NCBI GenBank assembly: GCA_964551035.1
Contig: CAZKBK010000002.1
Span: 1 to 64,000 of the forward strand
Direction: 5' to 3'
Origin: Chryseosolibacter sp964551035
Lineage (GTDB): Bacteria > Bacteroidota > Bacteroidia > Cytophagales > Cyclobacteriaceae
Length of the DNA: 64,000 nucleotides
Positions 45,271 through 53,825 of the stretch are shown in pieces. Below the pieces are notes generated by a model, which was not told the DNA's origin, did not search any database, and saw only the letters and a list, made by a program, of their open reading frames with translations. Position 1 is the stretch's first letter. The number at the start of each line of letters is the position of its first letter. The position numbers and the translations under genes are program-made.

Positions 45271-45999
45271 TTAATTTTTTCGGTTATTGACAAAAACGAG
45301 GTTTTCACCTCTTACCGACATCAAAAAGTCATGCTTCAGCAACGCGTGGAAAACCGCCTGCGAGCATCCGGGCTTCATGCGATCATGTAATTCGATAATC
45401 AGGCACCGCGTGCGATTGAGCCATTCAGTGTCTCCGCTAAAGACCTCTTTCTCGCTTCCCTCGATATCGACCTTGAGAATGTCGATTTTCTCCAAGCCGT
45501 ACCGTTGTATCAGATTGCCGATTGATATCCCTTCGATCTGTTCGCCTGCGGATTGCCGCCCGATCATCAGTCCGCGTTCGCCTAAACTCCTGTCGACGAT
45601 CGCCACACGCTCCGATTGCATCCATAAGGCTGCCTGGAGTACGGATATCCTGGGGTATGTCCCGGTATTTTTCTTGAGCATGTTGAAGTTGGCTGCATCG
45701 GGTTCGATGCTAATAATTTTCGCATCGGGATACTTGTTGGCAAAAAACAGGGTCGTGAATCCGATATTGGCTCCTGCGTCGATGATGTTTCTGACCGGAA
45801 ATTCCAACTCGACATCATATTCGCGCTTCATGAAGATTTCCCGAAAGCTTGATTTATCGGCCATGCTGGCGCGCATATGAAGCGTCGAGCGTATGCCCGG
45901 TATGCGGATGTTATCGGTTAGACCCAGTTTAAGTTGCAAATAGACCGCCAGTCCCCGGATTCCAAATACACCGATACATTGAGCGAAAAGTCTGAACAT
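45271..45999 (-). CDS. FkbM-family methyltransferase
   Basis: This 242-residue SAM-dependent methyltransferase has the FkbM motifs DAGANIGFTTLFFANKYPDAKIISIEPD and LEKIDILKVDIEGSEKEVF. Such enzymes O-methylate sugars and are frequent in surface-polysaccharide loci. It shares its strand with the next methyltransferase (15 bp apart), so they are probably cotranscribed, convergent with the flippase gene. Confidence 0.92.
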   Translation of the reverse strand: MFRLFAQCIGVFGIRGLAVYLQLKLGLTDNIRIPGIRSTLHMRASMADKSSFREIFMKREYDVELEFPVRNIIDAGANIGFTTLFFANKYPDAKIISIEPDAANFNMLKKNTGTYPRISVLQAALWMQSERVAIVDRSLGERGLMIGRQSAGEQIEGISIGNLIQRYGLEKIDILKVDIEGSEKEVFSGDTEWLNRTRCLIIELHDRMKPGCSQAVFHALLKHDFLMSVRGENLVFVNNRKN

Positions 46000-46014
46000 C
46001 TTTGCGGATTCGGG

Positions 46015-46767
46015 TTAATCGGAAGGGGTCTTTTTCTCAACAACCAGAAAGTAACCTAATGGATACGCTTTAGCGGTCCTTGTTGAAAAACCGCGGGCGA
46101 TTCCGTTTGTGACCAATGCACGGCACATAGCCTGAACGAATGCGCCCATCGCATTTCCAGCCAGGGGAATCTTGACCAGGTTTTTCGCCAGAATATCCGT
46201 AAGGACTTCAGGCAATCCACCAAAGGGAAGTAAGACCGCGATATTTAGCCCGTTTTTTTCGGCGAGATAGCGCAGCGCGAATTCCGTATACCGATAGTAG
46301 TCAAAGGGCGCTTCGTGTATTTTGTAATAGAACGGGACGCTTAAAAGAATTCGGCCACCGGGTCTCAGTATGCGGGCCATTTCTGAGAAGACCCCTTCGG
46401 GATTGGCTACATGCTCAAGTACCTCCGAAATAATGATGGTGTCGAACGTCGAGTTAGGAAAAGGCAGCGGCTCATTCAGGTCACATTCCTTATCGAGATA
46501 TCGATTTCTGTGGAGGGTATTCGGCCAGTCCACACAGGTATTATCGGTAATGTACCTCCGGTATAGTTCAAAAAAAGGCACATACCCGCACCCCAAATCT
46601 ACCAACCTGCCTTTCACGTAAAGGGGCACGAAACGCTCATAAAATGAAGCGGTGATGTCGGTCATCAGTCGCGAAGAGACTGACAAGAACTTCCGATCCT
46701 TTGTGGCCCTAAGTCTTCCTTTCTTAAAGACGTACTTGGTGGGATGCCAGGATTCGATGTTTCTCAT
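46015..46767 (-). CDS. Class I SAM-dependent methyltransferase
   Basis: The protein has 250 residues from ATG 46767 (MRNIESWHPTKYVFKKG); the longer frame to 46845 has no family-like extension. Motif I is LVDLGCGYVPFFELYRR. IIISEVLEHVANPEGVFSEMARILRPGGRILLSVPF is the typical methyltransf_11 signature. The substrate is unknown, with polysaccharide modification likely from context. It is upstream of and probably cotranscribed with the FkbM gene. Confidence 0.9.
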   Translation of the reverse strand: MRNIESWHPTKYVFKKGRLRATKDRKFLSVSSRLMTDITASFYERFVPLYVKGRLVDLGCGYVPFFELYRRYITDNTCVDWPNTLHRNRYLDKECDLNEPLPFPNSTFDTIIISEVLEHVANPEGVFSEMARILRPGGRILLSVPFYYKIHEAPFDYYRYTEFALRYLAEKNGLNIAVLLPFGGLPEVLTDILAKNLVKIPLAGNAMGAFVQAMCRALVTNGIARGFSTRTAKAYPLGYFLVVEKKTPSD

Positions 46768-46877
46768 TCGGAGACTGCGTGGATGGGTGATCGATGTGCA
46801 AATAAAGGATATTTTTTCTAACAACCGGACGCGAGCGGCAACCAAGGGGCTTGTAAATAAAAACTATATTTACCCCC

Positions 46878-48071
46878 ATGCGCATTGGAATGATCCTGGA
46901 CGCCGCATTTCCGCCTGACGTACGGGTGGAGAATGAAGCGTTGAGCCTGATTGAGGAAGGGCATGAGGTTCTATTATTCTCGCTAGATTTTTCCGGGCGA
47001 TCGGGTGAGTCGTTTCACAAGGGCATTCGGCTGGTCCGTTATCCGGCGGGAAATTGGCTATACAAACTTTCGGCGCTCGCTTACACCGTTCCATTTTATC
47101 ATGGAAGGGTAGCCCTGCGGATCGAGAATTTTATGACCCGCTTTCCATTGGATGTCCTGCACGTTCACGACATGGTGGTTGCTGAAGCCGCCTTCATCGC
47201 CAACCGCCGCCATAGTGTCCCGCTGGTTTTGGATCTGCATGAACATCGCCCGGAAATTATGAAGGAATACCGGCATGCGACCCGATGGACCGGACGGGCG
47301 CTTATTGATCTGCAAAAATGGAGGAAAAAGTATTATGAACTGGCGCAACGTGCCGACCGGGTTGTTGTGGTGACCGAGGCAGCAAAGGCTGATATCGTCG
47401 AAACGGGTGGCGTACCCGTTGACAAGGTTATCGTGGTGCCAAACACGGTAAAGATATCCGAGTTTCTTACAACTCCCATCGACAGTGACGTGACATCGAA
47501 AATGTCGGGATCATTCAACGTGATCTACGTGGGCGACACCTCCATCCGAAGAGGCACCGATACCATGGTCGAAGCCGCATGCCTTGTTCGGGAAAGCATC
47601 CCAAACGTGCGATTCTGGATTGTGGGGAAAAGTTCGGCCGACAAGGAACTCACGAATCTTAGCAAAACGCTCGGCGTCGACGACATTGTTGCGTTCGAGG
47701 GCTGGCAACACCCAAACCGTTTACTGAGCTACCTTCAATCAGCGCAGGTTGCGTTGTCTCCCCTCAAACGGAATCTTCATCACGACACCACGTACGCCAA
47801 CAAGATCTTCCAGTACATGGCTTGTGGGGTTCCACTCGTGGTCAGCGATTGCACTGCCCAGGCGGACCTGGTCGTGAAGGAGGACTGCGGTCTTGTGTTT
47901 GAAGCCTTGAACCCGAACGACCTTGCTAAGAAGATATTGAGCGTATATGGTGATAGCGCGCGTGCGCGGGCTCTCGGAGAGCATGGCAGGCGCGCGGTAT
48001 CCGCGCGGTGGAATTGGGACAAAACCGCGGCGGACCTTCTTGGTCTTTACCGGACCCTTACGTCTGGCTGA
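46878..48071 (+). CDS. Glycosyltransferase family 4
   Basis: This 397-residue GT4 enzyme begins MRIGMILDAAFPPDVRVENEALSLIEEGHEVLLFS. Donor-site motifs are FNVIYVGDTSIRRGTD and NKIFQYMACGVPLVVSDCTAQ. Transcribed divergently from the methyltransferases. It ends in a 10-bp-class inverted repeat region (see 48094-48127) before ruvC. Confidence 0.93.
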   Translation: MRIGMILDAAFPPDVRVENEALSLIEEGHEVLLFSLDFSGRSGESFHKGIRLVRYPAGNWLYKLSALAYTVPFYHGRVALRIENFMTRFPLDVLHVHDMVVAEAAFIANRRHSVPLVLDLHEHRPEIMKEYRHATRWTGRALIDLQKWRKKYYELAQRADRVVVVTEAAKADIVETGGVPVDKVIVVPNTVKISEFLTTPIDSDVTSKMSGSFNVIYVGDTSIRRGTDTMVEAACLVRESIPNVRFWIVGKSSADKELTNLSKTLGVDDIVAFEGWQHPNRLLSYLQSAQVALSPLKRNLHHDTTYANKIFQYMACGVPLVVSDCTAQADLVVKEDCGLVFEALNPNDLAKKILSVYGDSARARALGEHGRRAVSARWNWDKTAADLLGLYRTLTSG

Positions 48072-48093
48072 TTTGTAGCGGCAACACTCGCCG

Positions 48094-48127
48094 GTTTGGC
48101 ATCCCAGTGTCCTGATCGTTGCCAAAC
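48094..48127. repeat. Inverted repeat between convergent genes
   Basis: Perfect 8-bp arms GTTTGGCA (48094-48101) and TGCCAAAC (48120-48127) with an 18-bp loop, located between the convergent glycosyltransferase and ruvC stops. It could help end transcription from both sides, but it lacks a T-run. Confidence 0.35.
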
Positions 48128-48140
48128 TTCTGACGCTGAT

Positions 48141-48695
48141 CTAACGAACCCGTGACGGATTATCCTTCATGAACGTTTTCCAAGAATTTGCAGATGCCTT
48201 CTGCGCACCCTTCTGAAAATGATGACACATTGCGACGGCGAGCGCATCGGTGGCGTCGAGCAATTTGGGAGCTTCCCTGATCCCCAGTACCATCATCAGC
48301 ATTTTCGCTACCTGCTCCTTTGAGGCGTTCCCATTGCCGGTCACGGATTGCTTTACTTTCTTCGGCGCATATTCGACAATCGGAATCTCCCGGTACAGTG
48401 CCGCCGACATGGCCACGCCCTGGGCGCGCCCAAGCTTGAGCATCGACTGCACATTCTTTCCATAGAAGGGCGCCTCGAGGGCAACTTCGTCGGGGTGATA
48501 TTCGTCGATAAGATTCAAAACGCGTTCGAAGATCTTTTTCAGCCTAAGCGCATGCCCTTCGTACTTGCTGAGGTGGATGACGCCAAACTGGAGAACGTTG
48601 ATTTTTGAGGCTTTGATGCAGATAAGGCCGTAGCCCATCACATTCGTTCCCGGATCGAGACCGAGAATAATCTTTTCCCTGGCGATTTTTCCCAC
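48141..48695 (-). CDS. ruvC: Holliday junction resolvase RuvC
   Basis: This 184-residue nuclease resolves Holliday junctions with RuvAB. The RNase H-fold acidic residues appear as ILGLDPGTNVMGYGLI (Asp14), EAPFYGKNVQSMLKLGRAQG and DATDALAVAMCHH. It is embedded among glycosyltransferases, divergent from the GT2 gene with only 20 bp between. Confidence 0.97.
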   Translation of the reverse strand: MGKIAREKIILGLDPGTNVMGYGLICIKASKINVLQFGVIHLSKYEGHALRLKKIFERVLNLIDEYHPDEVALEAPFYGKNVQSMLKLGRAQGVAMSAALYREIPIVEYAPKKVKQSVTGNGNASKEQVAKMLMMVLGIREAPKLLDATDALAVAMCHHFQKGAQKASANSWKTFMKDNPSRVR

Positions 48696-48715
48696 GGTGA
48701 CAATATAGCCAGCGT

Positions 48716-49840
48716 TTGGAAATTATTGAAATTGCGATCATGGTGATTGCCGTACTTGTGATGTGGTGTCTCACGCTCGTGCTTTTTGCCGCCGCATGGG
48801 AGCGGTCTGCACGCCGGCGTTCTGATAAACTTCCTGATCTGAAAGTGAGTGTTGTTATTCCCGTCCGCAACGAGGCGCATCATATCGGCATGCTTCTCCG
48901 GAGCCTGAAACAACAAACTGTGCGGCCCCATGAAATCCTTGTGGTGGATGACCATTCCGATGATAATCTGAGCCAGACGCTCGCGGCCAGCAAAGTGCCG
49001 GGGCTTACTCTGCTGCGGAGCCCGGGCGTTGGGAAAAAGCAGGCAATCGCTTTTGCGGTCGGCAGCGCGAGGGGCGACATTATGGTCACCACAGATGGTG
49101 ACTGCGTCGTGGGCAGGCATTGGGTCGAATCGATGATAAGACCTTTTGCAGCGGCGGAAACACTGTTGACATTTGGTCCGGTGCGGGTGGCGGACGACGG
49201 CAGATTCTTTTCCAGGCTGCAAGGCGTGGAATTCTCGTCACTCATCGGGGCGGGCGCCGCCATGGCCACGCTCGGCCGGCCGGTAATGTGCAATGGCGCG
49301 AACCTCGCCTACCGAAAACGCGTCTTTGAGGCCGTGAATGGCTATGGGGGCAATGAACACATCGCCTCGGGAGACGATGAGTTCCTCATGCGCAAGGTCA
49401 TGGCAATTTCACGTGACGGCGTTCATTACAACGGCGCTCCCGAGGCTGTTGTGACCACCCTGGCACAAGCGGATCTTCGGTCCTTCTTGTTGCAGCGTCT
49501 CCGGTGGGCGTCGAAATGGGGTGCAAACACCTCATGGGTCGCGCGGACCCTTGCCGTGTGCATTTTTCTCGTCCAGTGCGTGTGGATCATCGCAATTGTT
49601 GGTCTCGGGGTTGCGCCGTCGGCGCTGTTGGTGGGGGCCGTGGGCGCCAAGGTGCTTCTCGAAGCAATTTTCACCCGTCGGGTATGCCTGTTCCTCGGCG
49701 TGCGCTGGTCGCTGTTGCCTTTTCTCGTGATCCAGGCCGTCTATCCCTTCTATGTGGTTGGCGTGGCCGTGCTGTCGCCGTTTCTTCGGCTGCGCTGGAA
49801 AGGGCGGCCACTCCGCCAAAAGGCCGCGTACGGCCGCTGA
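48716..49840 (+). CDS. Membrane glycosyltransferase family 2
   Basis: The protein has 374 residues from TTG 48716; ATG 48740 would also work. It has an N-terminal membrane helix and a GT-A domain (LKVSVVIPVRNEAHHIGMLLRSLKQQ; VVDDHSDDN; VTTDGDC as the DxD motif), then the acceptor motif QRLRWASKWG and two to four C-terminal membrane helices. The architecture is like processive glycan synthases. Substrate unknown. Confidence 0.88.
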   Translation: MEIIEIAIMVIAVLVMWCLTLVLFAAAWERSARRRSDKLPDLKVSVVIPVRNEAHHIGMLLRSLKQQTVRPHEILVVDDHSDDNLSQTLAASKVPGLTLLRSPGVGKKQAIAFAVGSARGDIMVTTDGDCVVGRHWVESMIRPFAAAETLLTFGPVRVADDGRFFSRLQGVEFSSLIGAGAAMATLGRPVMCNGANLAYRKRVFEAVNGYGGNEHIASGDDEFLMRKVMAISRDGVHYNGAPEAVVTTLAQADLRSFLLQRLRWASKWGANTSWVARTLAVCIFLVQCVWIIAIVGLGVAPSALLVGAVGAKVLLEAIFTRRVCLFLGVRWSLLPFLVIQAVYPFYVVGVAVLSPFLRLRWKGRPLRQKAAYGR

Positions 49841-49889
49841 AAAGGCCGGTTTTCGCTGTCGATGGCGTATAAGGTGTGTGTTAAATTCC

Positions 49890-49897
49890 TACCTTTG
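49890..49897 (+). promoter_or_regulatory. -7 element for the phosphatase operon
   Basis: TACCTTTG is an exact TAnnTTTG, ending 17 bp before the ATG at 49915. No TTG is seen at the right distance upstream. Confidence 0.4.
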
Positions 49898-49914
49898 CGG
49901 GTTACAGACCCATT

Positions 49915-51141
49915 ATGCCAACGCTAAACCTTCGGAAACAATTCGAGATCAAGGAACTCCAGGTCAACGCACTGTTGGAAATCACCCAGGCGATCAATAG
50001 CAACCTGCCCGAGGATTCGCTTTACAAGATCTACAACTTCACGCTGCGGTCGAACCTCAACATCAAAAAGATGGCGCTGTTCGTGCTTGACGACGAATGG
50101 AACTGTAAGGCAAGCTTTGGGACGGCTCATCCATTTACGTCGGTAAGGTTGCTGCCGCAGTTCAAGACCATCCAGGACATCACGCATCTGAGGGAATTTG
50201 ATGAGTGCGAGTTTACGGAGTTCGACATCGTTATCCCCGTTACGCATAAGTCCGATACCCTTGCGCTCGTGTTTGTCGGCGGATTTGAGAAAACCGATCT
50301 CCAGAAGGGGAATGAAAGCTACATCCGGTTTATCCAGGCGCTGAGCAACATCATAATCGTCGCGATCGAGAACAAGAAGCTTGCGCGAAAGCAACTTCAG
50401 CAGGAGGCGTTCCGCAAGGAACTCGAGATCGCCAGCGATGTACAGCAATTCCTTTTTCCCGAAACGCTGCCCGATACGGACGTGCTTAAGGTCGAGGCCA
50501 GCTATCTCCCGCACGACCGCGTAGGGGGAGACTACTATGATTATATCCCCATCAATCAAAACCAGTTTCTCATTTGCGTGGCGGATGTGAGCGGTAAGGG
50601 AATTCCTGCCGCGCTGATGATGTCAAACTTTCAGGCGGTGCTGCGCACGCTCCTTCGCCAGACACCCAACCTGACCGACATCGTCGAAGCGCTCAACTTT
50701 CAGGTCCTCGAAAACACAAAAGGTGAAAAGTTCATTACCTTTTTTGCGGCGATCTACGACGTGAAACTAAAAACGATGGTGTATGTGAACTGCGGGCACA
50801 ATCCCCCCATTTTATGGGACCGGAAACACGGCCTTCGACTGCTTGAAGAAGGCACAACGGTGTTGGGGGCAATGCATCCGCTGCCATTCCTGAACGAGGG
50901 GTTTCTCACCGACCTCGACGACTTCCTCCTTTTCTGTTACACCGACGGGCTGATTGAAACCATCGACGAGAAAGGAGACGAATTCGGCATCGAAAAAGTG
51001 CTCGCCTACTTCAACAGCGATCATACCTACAACAAGGACTTGAGCCTTATCCATCAGGACCTCATTGTGGCCCTCGACAAGTTCAAAGGGAGGAATGGAT
51101 ACCACGACGACATCACCATGCTTTCATGTCGGGTTGGTTAA
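49915..51141 (+). CDS. GAF-SpoIIE/PP2C-type serine phosphatase
   Basis: This 408-residue soluble protein has a GAF-like sensor (about 20-155), a short helical linker and a PP2C SpoIIE phosphatase domain (about 180-405). Metal-binding aspartates are Asp206 (VGGDYYDY) and Asp224 (VADVSGKG), and the late motif GYHDDITML is present. RsbU-type phosphatases dephosphorylate anti-sigma antagonists in partner-switching systems; no partner is in this window. It overlaps the deacetylase gene by 16 bp. Confidence 0.92.
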   Translation: MPTLNLRKQFEIKELQVNALLEITQAINSNLPEDSLYKIYNFTLRSNLNIKKMALFVLDDEWNCKASFGTAHPFTSVRLLPQFKTIQDITHLREFDECEFTEFDIVIPVTHKSDTLALVFVGGFEKTDLQKGNESYIRFIQALSNIIIVAIENKKLARKQLQQEAFRKELEIASDVQQFLFPETLPDTDVLKVEASYLPHDRVGGDYYDYIPINQNQFLICVADVSGKGIPAALMMSNFQAVLRTLLRQTPNLTDIVEALNFQVLENTKGEKFITFFAAIYDVKLKTMVYVNCGHNPPILWDRKHGLRLLEEGTTVLGAMHPLPFLNEGFLTDLDDFLLFCYTDGLIETIDEKGDEFGIEKVLAYFNSDHTYNKDLSLIHQDLIVALDKFKGRNGYHDDITMLSCRVG

Positions 51142-51770
51142 CACCATACCGTACGCCGTCTGTTGTTCAGAACCTGCTTCCCCAATTTCTTTGGCGGGTC
51201 AGGACCTCACAGCCGGAGATCTACCTCACGTTTGACGATGGTCCGGTCGAAGGACCGACTGAATTCGTCCTTGAAACGCTGTCTGTGGCAAACGCCCGGG
51301 CAACTTTTTTTTGCATTGGCGACAATGTGAGAAAACACCCTGCAGTGTTTCACAAACTGTTGGTGGGGGGGCACAGCGTTGGAAACCACAGTTTCAATCA
51401 CCTCAACGGTTGGAAAACGTCGACGGAAGCATACGCGAAGAATATTTCATTGTTCGACGAACTCCTTTTCGAATCCGGGGAAGCGCCAACTTCGTTGTTC
51501 CGGCCGCCCTACGGACGAATTACACCGGCGCAGGTGCGCCGCCTGCGACGCGATCGGACCATCGTGATGTGGGACGTGCTGACCCGTGATTATGACAGGA
51601 GCCTGTCGCCTGAAACCTGTCTGTACAACACGCTTCGCGCCGTCAGGAGAGGCTCTATTATCGTTTTCCACGACAGCTTCAAGGCGGAGAAAAATTTGAG
51701 ATATGTGTTGCCCAGACTGGTCTCCCATTTTTCGGAGATGGGCTTTGCATTCAAGCCGCTGACGCGATGA
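51126..51770 (+). CDS. Polysaccharide deacetylase (NodB domain)
   Basis: This 214-residue carbohydrate esterase family 4 protein has motif 1 LTFDDGP (Asp37, Asp38), motif 2 His88/His92 (NHSFNH) and motif 3 FRPPYGRIT. It would remove N-acetyl groups from a glycan. No signal peptide is visible, so export by another route or a cytoplasmic lipid-linked substrate must be considered. It overlaps the phosphatase by 16 bp and the next gene as ATGA. Confidence 0.93.
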   Translation: MSGWLTPYRTPSVVQNLLPQFLWRVRTSQPEIYLTFDDGPVEGPTEFVLETLSVANARATFFCIGDNVRKHPAVFHKLLVGGHSVGNHSFNHLNGWKTSTEAYAKNISLFDELLFESGEAPTSLFRPPYGRITPAQVRRLRRDRTIVMWDVLTRDYDRSLSPETCLYNTLRAVRRGSIIVFHDSFKAEKNLRYVLPRLVSHFSEMGFAFKPLTR

Positions 51771-52825
51771 GGCGCGTGCTCATTGCGCCACTCGACTGGG
51801 GGTTGGGCCATGCGACCCGATGTATCCCCATTGTACGCGAACTGCTCAAACGGAAATGCGAGGTCACCCTTGCCGGGAGTGGTGCGTCGCTGGAACTATT
51901 GAGGGCGGAGTTTCCGGAACTGGAATATCTGGTCCTTCCGGGGTACCGTCCCGTCTACCCGATGGGGCGAAGCATGGTTTGGAAGATGGCGCGCCAGCTT
52001 CCGAAGTTCCTGAGCACCATTCGGAAAGAAAGAAGCGTTATTGAATCCGTGGTTCGGAAACGCGCCATCGATATTTTGATTTCGGACAATCGCTACGGTG
52101 CCCGGTCAGAAAAGGTGAAATCGGTGTTCATCACGCACCAGAGCAACGTGCTCATGCCGCAAAGGTTCGGGTGGATGCAATCGTCTGTGCGCCGGGTGAG
52201 CCATGAGCTCATGAGCAAATTTTTTACATGCTGGATCCCGGACTACCCGGATGGGCTCGCCGCGGCGCTGGTCTCGTTTGGAAAGGTTCCCGCCAATGTT
52301 AATGCGGAATATGTGGGGCCGCTTTCGCGATTCACCTACGTGCCGGGGATACCAACCAGCCGTGATGTGCTGGCGGTCTTTTCCGGCCCGGAGCCTCAGC
52401 GGACAATATTTGAGAATAGGGTCGTTTCACAACTCGAAAAATCCACCCTCATGTATGCCGTCGCGCGCGGCCTTCCTGGGCACGGAGCAAAAAATGATGG
52501 ACCGGTGTTCGACTTTGCCACAAGCGGCGACCTTCAGACGCTTATGGCGTCGGCATCCATAGTCATCGCCCGAAGCGGTTACAGCACCATTATGGACTTG
52601 ATGGCGATGCGGAAGAATGCCATCCTTGTACCTACGCCGGGGCAGACGGAGCAGGAGCACCTCGCCAGACGACTTAGGGAAAGGGGAGTGGTATATACAG
52701 TGTCGCAGGATAATTTTGACTTGAAAAGGTCGCTTGCCGAAGCGGAAAAATTCCCGGGGTTCGAAGGAGACGCGGTTTTCAACAACGGCCTCCTGAGTCA
52801 GGCGATGGATCGGTTGCTGGCGTGA
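51767..52825 (+). CDS. GT28/MurG-like glycosyltransferase
   Basis: This 352-residue GT-B fold enzyme has the opening RVLIAPLDWGLGHATRCIPIVREL and the donor-site pattern ARSGYSTIMDLMAMRKNAILVPTPGQTEQEHLARRL, which is the MurG-like GT28 signature. Its start overlaps the deacetylase stop (ATGA). Together they suggest coordinated synthesis and deacetylation of one glycan. Substrate unknown. Confidence 0.87.
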   Translation: MRRVLIAPLDWGLGHATRCIPIVRELLKRKCEVTLAGSGASLELLRAEFPELEYLVLPGYRPVYPMGRSMVWKMARQLPKFLSTIRKERSVIESVVRKRAIDILISDNRYGARSEKVKSVFITHQSNVLMPQRFGWMQSSVRRVSHELMSKFFTCWIPDYPDGLAAALVSFGKVPANVNAEYVGPLSRFTYVPGIPTSRDVLAVFSGPEPQRTIFENRVVSQLEKSTLMYAVARGLPGHGAKNDGPVFDFATSGDLQTLMASASIVIARSGYSTIMDLMAMRKNAILVPTPGQTEQEHLARRLRERGVVYTVSQDNFDLKRSLAEAEKFPGFEGDAVFNNGLLSQAMDRLLA

Positions 52826-52974
52826 GAAAAATGCAAGGAAGACGGAGGTTTACGCGAGACGCGTTGGATGCGGAGGTTCTTCTGCGCCGGTTATTACCCG
52901 CTTCCGGCCGAATGAATGATTGGCGGCGAGATTGCCTAAACGGTATCCACGATACTGTTTTCCCGAAGAATTTT

Positions 52975-53003
52975 TTGCAGGCAAATTGAAACCCATACCT
53001 TCG
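52975..53003 (+). promoter_or_regulatory. tatD promoter
   Basis: TTTTTTG (TTG at 52975-52977), 18 bp, TACCTTCG (52996-53003; one mismatch to TAnnTTTG), ending seven bases before the ATG at 53011. Confidence 0.5.
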
Positions 53004-53010
53004 CCGTTGG

Positions 53011-53799
53011 ATGATGGAAAGCCGGGATTTTCTTACGGACAGCCACGCGCATGTTTTCGCCGACGCGTTTAGGGAAGATTTGAGCGATATTTTGGAACGG
53101 GCGGGCGAAGCCGGTATCCGCAAGATCGTGATGCCCAACATCGACCATTCGTCGATCGATGCGATGCTCGAGGTTGAACACCGTTACCCGGGGTTGTGTT
53201 ACGCGACGATGGGGCTGCATCCCACGTCGGTGAAAAAAGATTTTCAACGCGAGCTTTACCTCGTCGAAGGGTGGCTTGCAAAACGCAAATTTTCCGCCCT
53301 TGGCGAAATAGGCACGGATCTCTATTGGGACAAGACCTTTTGGCCGGAACAGCAGGAAGCTTTTCGCATTCAGGCTGCGTGGGCGAAACAGTACGACCTG
53401 CCGCTGATCATTCATTGCCGCGAAACGATCGATGAGACGATCGCCATGGTCGAAGACCTGCAGGACGGAAACCTCAAAGGCGTATTCCATTGTTTCACCG
53501 GGTCCGCCGCGCAGGCCGAGAAGATCGTGAAGGTTGGATTTTATGTGGGCGTGGGGGGTGTCGCTACGTTCAGGAAAGGCGGGCTAGATGCAGTGCTACC
53601 GGAAATTCCCATGGAAAAGATTGTCCTGGAGACAGACAGTCCCTACCTCGCGCCTGTTCCTCACCGGGGAAAGCGCAACGAACCGGCGTACATTGCCCTT
53701 GTCGCCGCTCGTGTCGCAGAGATCAGGAACATCCCGATCCAGGATGTACGCACGGCAACCAGTGAGAACGCGTTGCGTTTATTTCCGCAGATCGGTTAA
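53011..53799 (+). CDS. tatD: TatD-family metal-dependent hydrolase
   Basis: This 262-residue amidohydrolase-fold DNase/peptidase-like enzyme has the metal-binding DSHAHV near the start, GEIGTDLYWD, LIIHCRE, FHCFTG and ETDSPYLAP motifs. TatD proteins act as DNases in vitro; the cellular role is variable. It is followed by ansA 26 bp downstream and is probably cotranscribed. Confidence 0.94.
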   Translation: MMESRDFLTDSHAHVFADAFREDLSDILERAGEAGIRKIVMPNIDHSSIDAMLEVEHRYPGLCYATMGLHPTSVKKDFQRELYLVEGWLAKRKFSALGEIGTDLYWDKTFWPEQQEAFRIQAAWAKQYDLPLIIHCRETIDETIAMVEDLQDGNLKGVFHCFTGSAAQAEKIVKVGFYVGVGGVATFRKGGLDAVLPEIPMEKIVLETDSPYLAPVPHRGKRNEPAYIALVAARVAEIRNIPIQDVRTATSENALRLFPQIG

Positions 53800-53825
53800 C
53801 TTGCCCGCGCAACCGTCATGCCGGC

